NCBI RefSeq assembly: GCF_000336555.1 | Contig: NZ_KB375281.1 | Location: 994,227 to 1,058,226, forward strand | Reading direction: 5' to 3' | DNA length: 64,000 nt | Source: Afipia clevelandensis ATCC 49720 | Lineage (GTDB): Bacteria; Pseudomonadota; Alphaproteobacteria; Rhizobiales; Xanthobacteraceae | Made by a program: the position numbers and the translations under genes | Part shown: piece after piece, positions 45,001-54,000 of the stretch | How the letters are laid out: each line of letters begins with the position of its first letter | How positions within the stretch are numbered: the first letter of the stretch is position 1 | The notes under the pieces: generated by a model | What the model saw: the letters and a program-made list of their open reading frames with translations, nothing else | What the model was told of the DNA's origin: nothing | Databases searched by the model: none

Positions 45001-48000
45001 GCCGTGCGCGATAGCTTCGCCACCCACCAGCGTGATCGGCGGTTCCTGCGCGCCCTGCCCAATCGGATTGGCCGCGCGGATGCTGATCACCGCAAATCCC
45101 GACATGCTGTCTATGTCTGTATCGTTCGCCAGTACGTTGTGACCGGTGAACGTAATCGGTGCTCCGGCGTCAACCGCAGACGTATCGCTGATTGCTTCGC
45201 TGTCGACCGACGCAACCGGCGCATCGTTGGTGCCGACGATCGTAATGGTGATGGTCTGCGTATCAATTGCGCCGTGCGAGTCCGTCACGGTGGCTGTGAA
45301 GGTCTCGACTTTGGTCTCGCCTTCAGCCAGCGCCTGCGTCGCCACAAGGCCGTTATCCAGCACATAGGTCCACTTGCCGGTCTGATCGATCGACATCGAG
45401 CCGTAGGATGACGTGTTGGTGATCGACCAGGTCAGCGCGTCTCCGTCGACATCGGTTGCGCTGAGTTGTCCCGACGACGCGTGCAGGAAGCCGTGGAGCG
45501 GATCGAGATCCCAACCAAGCGCATTGTTGGTCACGCCTTCGTTGCCGCTGTAGATCGGGCGATCGGTGAGACCCGCCGCCAGGATCTGCGCCTTCAGGTC
45601 GGCAAGCAGAGTCGGATCGCTGCTGAACTTGTCGTCGATCGACGGGGTATCCACCGCACCGAGGAGGTTGTCGTGCAGCGACTGGAAGCGATCTGGCGCG
45701 CTGCCGTCGTCGCCGCTGTCAGGTGTGTATTTGACGATCACGTCCAGCAACGGACGGCCGCCATTCTGCAGATACTCGCCATAGACGAGGCCAAGCAGCA
45801 CAGTGGCCTTGTTGATGAGCGGAGCATAGTAGGCCTGATCCACATCCGGGATCGACTGGCGCAGGTCGTCGAGATAGTCCCACACCGACGCGATCGCATC
45901 CGCCATGGTCGTTCCGGTGCCGAGCGCGGTCTGAACCGCAAGCACAACGGTCTTCATATTGGCTGCGGTATCGACGCCTGCGTCAATGGAATGTGCCGCG
46001 GTGCTGTCGACATTGCGCAGCGGTTCGAAGCGATGATCCGATGCGACATCGGCGGTCACAACGCTGTTCAGGCCTCCCGCCTCGAACACGCGCGCTGCGA
46101 TCTCCGAGCCCGAAATGACTGGTCCGTCGTTCGAACCGGTAATGGTGAACTGGTAGATGCCGTTCACTGTGTCGCCATCAGAGTCGGTGACCGTGAACGG
46201 AACCGTCAGGGTCGCGATTTCCCCAGCGCTCAGGCTGTTGAAGTTCCCTGCCGGATCGACCGTCAGGTTTCCGGTGACAGGATCGTACGACAGCGTCGGC
46301 AGTCCCAGTGTCGTTCCAGCCGGCGTCGTGATCGTGGCATGGGCTGTGTCGAACGTCACGGCGCCCGGACCATCCGCGCCAAAGTTGAAATCGGCGCCGT
46401 TGGCGAATGTGATGATCGACGGAGCGTCCTCGCCAATATTGGCGTGGAACACGGGCATCGATTCAGCCGACGCCTGCACCAGGCTGACATTGGCGAGGTA
46501 AGTGCCGGTGTTATCGGGCGATCCGATCTCCTCGAAGGTAATCGTATTCGCACCGGCGATCGCGGTCAGATCCAGTGTCTCGATCGCCGTGGTTTGTCCC
46601 GGGTGATAGGTCCCGACCGGATTGCCGTTCCAGTAAACCTTGAGGCCCGCGGACGATGGGGCCGAAGCACCGATCTCGAAGCTGAGCGTGTAGTGCTCGC
46701 CGACCGCCAGGCCATTCAGTGTCTGGGAAATCGCAACATCCCCGGGTGTCGCCGCAAGATCGACCATCGGATGTCCGTTGGACGTAACGACACCGAGATA
46801 GCCGCTCTGGATCAGCTCGAGCTGAACGCCCGTCTGTCCCGGCTCGGTTCCGGAAATTTTCCATCCGGTACCATCGGTCGCCCAATGTCCCCAGGATTCG
46901 GTGTGCGGGAAGCTTCCGCCGGTAAAATCACCGTTGGTGAGCAGGTTCACCGATGTTGTCGGGCCAGTGATCACCGGGATATCGTCGCCGACTATGACCT
47001 TGAGATGGCTATCGACGTAATCGGTATCGCCGTCGGTGACGCGGTAGTTGAGGTCGAAGCTTTCGCTGTTCTCGCCGTTCCCGCTTGGGTGATGAATCGG
47101 AGCGATCTGCGTGATCGTGTAGTCACCGGTCGCCGGATCCAGCGTCACCGTGAAAACCTTCACGTTCACGGCATTCTGCAACTGGTACACCTCAAGGGTG
47201 TTGCCGTTGATGTTGCTGGAATAGTCGCCGGTCGCCGGCAGCGTCGGATTGAGCCACGACAGGTGGCCATTCTCGTCGGCGCCGAAGCTATGGCTGAGCG
47301 TGCCGGATGCCGTCTTGGTGTCGCCCGGTTCGGGGTTGCCGCCGGTCAGCGCGTCATCCTGAACGCCAGTGACCTGCTCCGTGGTCGCCGGAATCGTCGG
47401 GACCGAATCCTTGACAGTGACGTCGACCGTACGATCGACGAAATCACCATCGCCATCGGTGACGCGGATGGTGAAGTTCAGGTCAAGCGTATTCGAACCT
47501 TCCGCGTGGTCGAGGTTCTGGAACAGGGTGAAGATATAAGTCGGGTTCGCAGGCGAACTCAGAGCCACGATGAAGACGGGATCGTCAGCAGTCGCGCCAT
47601 GCTTGAAGGCAACGAGCTGCTTCTCGCCATACTGGGTAGTGCGCAGTTCATAGTCCAGCGGCGTGCCGTCGGATGTCAGCCCAGCCGGATGCAGCGGAAC
47701 ACCGTTGCTGTCGGTAGCGAAGCTGAGAACTGCGCCGCCCTTATCGGCGCCCATGCTGACGTGCAGGCTGCCGAAGTCCGACTGAGCTAATGGCGTATTG
47801 GTCTCGTCCACGGTTATGGTGTCGGCCGAACCGACAAGGACAGGCGTATCGTCATCAACTGTGATCGTCAGCGTGCTGTCGGCCGTATCGCCATCCGCGT
47901 CGCGTGCTGTGAAGCCGAACGTGAGGTTGATATCGTCCTCGCTGCCGGACATCGGATGATCCAGCGGCTTGAGCAGGTTGAATGTGTACTGGCCAGTCCC

Positions 48001-51000
48001 CTCATCGGAGAGCGAAACCGTGAAAACCCAGTTCGTCTGCGATGCGGCGTTGAAGGCGCCAGTATAACCGACAAGCTTGGTGCCGTTCTCGAGGATTTGG
48101 TAGTGAACCTCCTGCCCTGCCGAGTGCAGCGTGATCGCACTGGCACCGACAAACGCGGTTACCGAAGGCTGCAATCCGCTCACGCCGGAATTCGAATCCG
48201 CGAAATAGACCGCACGCCCCGTGAGAGTTGCGACATTGTCCGACAGCGCGTTGGCTGCGGTGCCGTCCTGAACATTGCCGGCATCGGTCACGTCACCGGC
48301 ATCGGCGCCCCACTTGACGCCGAGGCTGCCGATTGCAGATGCCGTAGTGCCGGTCGCATCGCCCAGTCCGCCAGCATTACCGCCATTGAGGGAATCCTCA
48401 TTGACGATCGCATTCGTCGCGTACATCGCGACGTTCGCAAGGAAAGTGCCGCCGTTGTCAGCTATGCCGACCTCACGGAATTCGAGCGTGTTGCTGCCCG
48501 CACCACCAATAACAACAATGCTGAACTGCTCGAAGTGGTCGCTGTTCGGTGTAATCGTGCCGACAAGCTGACCATTCCAATAGACTTGCGTGGTCGCATC
48601 GTAACCCGCTGGCTTCGCCGCATCGAAGGTGAGCGTATAGCTCTGGCCATTCTGCAGATTGGCGAAGGTCTGGCTCAGCGACACGTTGCCGGGGGTCGCG
48701 TCGAGATCGACCACACGCCCGCCATCGGCTGGATCCTGAACGTACCAGTTTGCCGGATTCCGCTCGAGGTTGTTGTTGGCGATGTGCCAGCCCTTGATGT
48801 CGCTGTTGGCCGGAGCTGCCTGACCGCCCCAGGACATCGGAGGTGCGAATCCGGCATTATCGGTGAACTGGCCATTGACGATCAGATTTTCACCGGCAGC
48901 CGGCGTTACGATCACCGGCATATCGTCGTCCACCGTCACCTTGAACGTGCTGCTGGTGGTGTCGCCGTCGAAATCCTTCGCGGTGTAGTTGAAGGTGAAG
49001 ACGAGATCATCTTCCGTGCTGTGCAGCGGATGATCGAGGACACCCTTCAGGGTGAAGTCGTAGGAACCGCTGCCTGTGCCGGAAAGCACCGTCGAGAACA
49101 CGACATTCGCTGCGTTGATGCTTGACGGTGCGGAGCCCGTATAGCCAACGAGCGTAACCGAATCCAGCAACACAAAATGCAGCGCCTGACCGTTCGATGT
49201 AAGCTGGTTCAGCGCTACGGTGTTGCCATTGGAATCGGTCACCGTGATATTGGCTGCGGCATTGCCCAGATCGCTGAAGTAGACCGGCCCCGGCACTTCC
49301 GGCGCAGCGCCGCGCGTCATGACAACGTCATCGACCTGAACGTAGGCCGCCTGGTTGCCATAGACACCGAAGGACACGCTGACGAGTTGCTTGCCGTCTA
49401 TCGGGCTTCCGGTGGTGTCGAACGTCGTTGGCGTCGACCCGTCGAGATTGAAGACATTCTGTACGGCCACGTCGAAGGTGTAGGTCTGCCCTCCGACATC
49501 CTTGGCAATCACGGTGATCTTGGAAACGAGGCTAGGGCCTCCCGCAAAAGACAGCTTCACGCTATCCAGTTCAAACGGATGGCCGTTTGCAGCCGTAATC
49601 ACCACGGGCGCATTCTGGCCGCCACCGAGCGCGCCGACCGGCGCATTTCCGACCACTCCAAAGTGCGCGTTAACCGTCAGATATGGGTCAATGTTGGTGC
49701 TGTGGTTGGTGAAGTCGAAGGTCTTGGTGACACCTGGATTGGCCGCCGCGCCTACGCCAGGTCCATCCGCACCGTAGCTGATGCCGAGTGAACCATGCGC
49801 GACGAGTGTGCCATCGTCCGCCAGGTCGCCCGGAGCGGAGTCGTGGTTGCCGTTTGGAGCAAGGTTGTCCTCGTCGACCCCGCCGTTCTGGACGGAGGCA
49901 AGCGTGATGATCGGCGAGTCGTCATCGACCGTGACCTTGAACGAGCCTGTGACACTATCCTTGTCAGCATCCTTCGCCGTGAAGTTGAACTTAATCGAGA
50001 TATCATCTTCGCTGTTCACGATCGGATGATCGAGATTCTTGAACAGTGTGAAATTGTAGGTGCCCGTCGTGGTGGTATCGTCGAGCGTGACGCTAAACAC
50101 GTAGTTTGCCGTGTTGTTGGCATCATTGCCGGTGTAGCCGACCAGCGTCTGGGTATCGCCGACCGTGACGAGGTGATACTTCACCGCCGCGCCATGCGAT
50201 GTGATCGCCACATTCGCGTCGTTGAGGACAGCCGCGCCTTCCGTGATGCCGTTAAACGCCAGCGAACGGTTCGCTGCGCCGGAATTTCCGTTGTCGGCTC
50301 CCCACGAAATTCCGAGGCCGCCCGACGCGGTGGTGGCTTCGCCGGCATAGTCGCTGCCAGCGTAAGGAGCCGGTGCGCCCGGATTGCCGTTGATGCCCTC
50401 CTCGTCCACCGTCTTGTTTTCAACCGAACCCGCAGTGAAGGTTGGTGCGTCGTCGTTGATGGTGACATTGACCGTTGCAGTAGTTGACGTGTCGCCATCG
50501 CCGTCGGTGATGGTGAACTGGAACGGAATCGTGATGTCGTCTTCGCTGTTGGCGCTGTTGGCGCCCAGGTGATCCAGCGGCCTCGACATCGTGAAAGTGT
50601 ACGCGCCGGTCAGGACATCCGTGACCTGCAGGGTGAAGACGGTGCCATTCGTGTTGCTCGCCGTCAGGGTGTGTGAGGCCTGATCATAGGCGTATGTCAG
50701 CGCCAGCCCTTCTGACTTCAACCCGAGGGCTGAGAGGTTTGAGGTCAGGAAAGTGACATTCGTCGTCGGTGATGCACCATCCGACCCGTAGGAATAGTTC
50801 AGCGTGCCATTCGAGGATGCCAGCGACGTGGCCGCATCGTGCGGATTGGTGCTGGCGTAGGTATCACCCGGATTTCCGCCAAGGCCTTCTTCATCGACCG
50901 TGATCGCAGTCTGGGTGCCGACAGTCGGCGTGTCATCATTCACCTTGATAGTGAGCGTGCCTTGCGAGGACTGGTCACCATCTCCGTCGGTCACCTTGAA

Positions 51001-54000
51001 CGGAATGGTGATGGTCAGGTTCTCTTCGCTGATCGCCGACGACGTATCGTTCTTGACTGGCGCATTGAGGGTGAAACTGTACGAACCATCGACCCGGATG
51101 ATCAGGGTCGCCGCGGGATGATCCGCGTCATAGTGGCTGCTTGTGGCAATCCACTTGGTCTCGCCATTCGGTCCCTGAACGCCGGTCGACGACCAGGTAA
51201 CCGCTTCCGTTCCAGCCAAGCCGTTCGCGTCCTTGAAAATGACGCTGAATGTCGTGGGTGTTGCGGTGACGAGCGTTACGCCATCGGCACCAGCGGTGAA
51301 CAGCGTATTTGCGGTTCCCGAAGCGACGTTGGTGTTCGTGACGTCGCCCGTGACAGTATTATTGTTCGCAGGGAACAAGCTTTGGGCTTCATCGTCCAAC
51401 TGGCCGCTTGCAGACGGAGTCGTCAGCTTCGGCGTATCGTCGTCAACCTTGATGGTCAGTGAACCGGTGACGGAATCCTGATCGAAATCGGTGACGGTGT
51501 ACTTGAACTTGAGTGAAACCTCTTCTTCGTTGCTCTGATTGGTCGGGTGAACGACTGGGGCACTCATCGTAAACGAATAGGAACCGTCGATCTTGATGAC
51601 GAGAGTCGCAACTGTAGCGTAGTGATCGCTGTATGCCGTCAAGGTCACGGTGCCATCGGCCGCAGTGACGGGATCGTGCCACTGGACGGATTCCGCCTGT
51701 GCAAAGCCATTATCATTCGCAAAAAGGACGCTGAACGACGGCTTGTCGGTGACGGTGATGGTGCCGAGATCATCGGCGCCGATCGAGAACAGGCTCTTCG
51801 CGCCTCCCTGCGCAACAGTTTTCTGACCCGAAATATCACCCGTTCCGCCGGTGTTGACGGGCGTGAAGATGCTCTGACCTTCGTCATCGAGCACATCAGA
51901 CGCCGTGACATCACCCTTCGACACCGGTTGATCGTCGATCACGTCGATCGAGAAACTGTCGCTCGCCAGCGTGATGGTGTCACCGTCGAAATCGGAGAAG
52001 CGGATCACGGACGAGAAGTCGATATTGGCGATGTTTTCGCCACCCCCAGCGGGATGGTCGATCTGGTCGAGCAGCGTAAAGACGTAATCGCCGGCTGTCT
52101 TGCCTCCGCCGGTATTGTTCACGATCGTCAGCGTGAACACCGGGCGACCGCCCGAGGTGCTTCCGGTCAGCGTGTCATTCAGCCCGTCACCGTTCGTATC
52201 GCTCAGGGTATACAGAACCTGCTCGCCCTTTGACATGACGACGGGCAGATCTGCGGTTTGTCCGAATGAGAACGTGCCGTAGTAAACAGGAATTCCGAGA
52301 ATAGTGGTCTTGGAGACCTCGTCTCCCCCGACGCTCACGAGTGAACCAAGATTACCGGTTGCCTTGTTGCTCGTCTGATCGATGAAGCCGAGGAAAAGCG
52401 GCTCGTTCGCCGTATCCTCGTTGCCATGGTTCATCTCCGGCGTGCCGGCCCCGACGTTCTCTTCTTCTTCGACCGTACCCTTCAGCGTCGTGCCAGTCTG
52501 GCGCGGCGTATCGTCGATCACCTTGATCTGGAAGCTGTTGGTTCCGAAGCCCGTGGAGTCGCCGTCGAAATCGGTGAAGCGGATCGCCTTCGACAGATCG
52601 AGATTCTTCAGATCTTCGGTGGACAGACCATTCGGGTCGTTGTGGTCGATCTGGTCGAGCAGCGTGAACGTGAACAGGTCGTTATTGACGTTGTCGAGCG
52701 GATTGATATCAGCCAGCGACACCGAGAACACGACGCGCTCGCCGTTGCCGGTTTCCAGAATGCCGTCGCCATCGTCATTGGCGATGCCGATAAGCTGGCC
52801 GTCGTTGGTGAAACCGAATGTCACCGCCTGGCCATGCGACCTCACGGCTGCGCCGGTGGAATCGACGACAGCGATGCCGCGAATGCTCTGATCGAACGAG
52901 AACGTTCCGTTCTCGTCGGCTCCGATCTTCACGAGTGAGGACAGCGAGCCGAACGAGACATTGGACGTGACGAGATCGCCCAGCAGACCGCTTGTATCGT
53001 GATCGTCGCCGCTATCGCTGTTGAGGTCCTCGTTGCCATGCGCCATTTCGTTGCCGGCGATCGCAAGCAGCAGATTGTACTGTTCTTCCTCGACCGTGCC
53101 GAACACCTGCGCGCCGGTCACCGGAACAGGCGCGTCGTCCAGGACCGTCAGCACCAGATTGCTGGTACCAAGGTCGATCACGTCGCCATCGAAGTCGGTA
53201 TAGGTCACGAATTTGGACAGGTCGATATTCAGCGAGGTCCCGTTCGCCCCCGTGTGATCCACCTGGTCGAACAGGCGCAGGTCATAGAATCCAGCGTCCG
53301 TCACTGTCAGCGTGAACACAACGCGGTCACCCGCGAAGAATCCCATCACCGTGCCGAGGCCGGCGATATCGACCAGTTTCACATGGTCGATGGCCTCGCC
53401 CTTGGACATGATGCCCATGCCCTCGAGCAGACCGTCCGCGCGATTTTCCGACACTACGCCGAACTTGCCGAATTCATCCGCGCCGCCATGAACGACGTTG
53501 TTGCCGATGACTTCGTCGAGGAAACCCTGCTGTGACGTCGTGTTGAGCAGGAGATCGGTATCGGCGTTCGGGTTCGTGCCGCTCGATCCCTCAACCGGAT
53601 AGAGGTCCTTGATCGCGGCCGGAATGAGATCCCAGCCAACAAGGAAGTTGTTCAGGTGGCTTTCGTCCAGCGTGACGGTGAGCGAACCGATGACGTGCGG
53701 AATGTCGTCAACAACAGTGACGACAAAAGTGCCGGTTCCGAGGTCCACCGTGTCGTGATCGTAGTCCGAGTAGGTCACGAACTTGGACAGGTCGATATCG
53801 AGTGAGTTCTCGTCCGCGATCGGTGCAGCGTTCGGGTCCTGAGCCGGCGCTGCGTGATCGAGTTGGTCGAACAGGCGGAAGTTGTAGGTGCCATTCTCCG
53901 TCACAAGGAGGCCGAACACGAGGCGGCCGTCGGACGCAAAGAAGCCCATGACCTCGCCGAGGCCGGGGATATCCACCAGCCGCGCATCGTCGATAGCATC

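Noticed and set aside
45466-47790. 774-codon plus-strand frame inside the giant adhesin
   Set aside because: It is Arg/Val-rich antisense of the repetitive adhesin with no independent start signal or motif.
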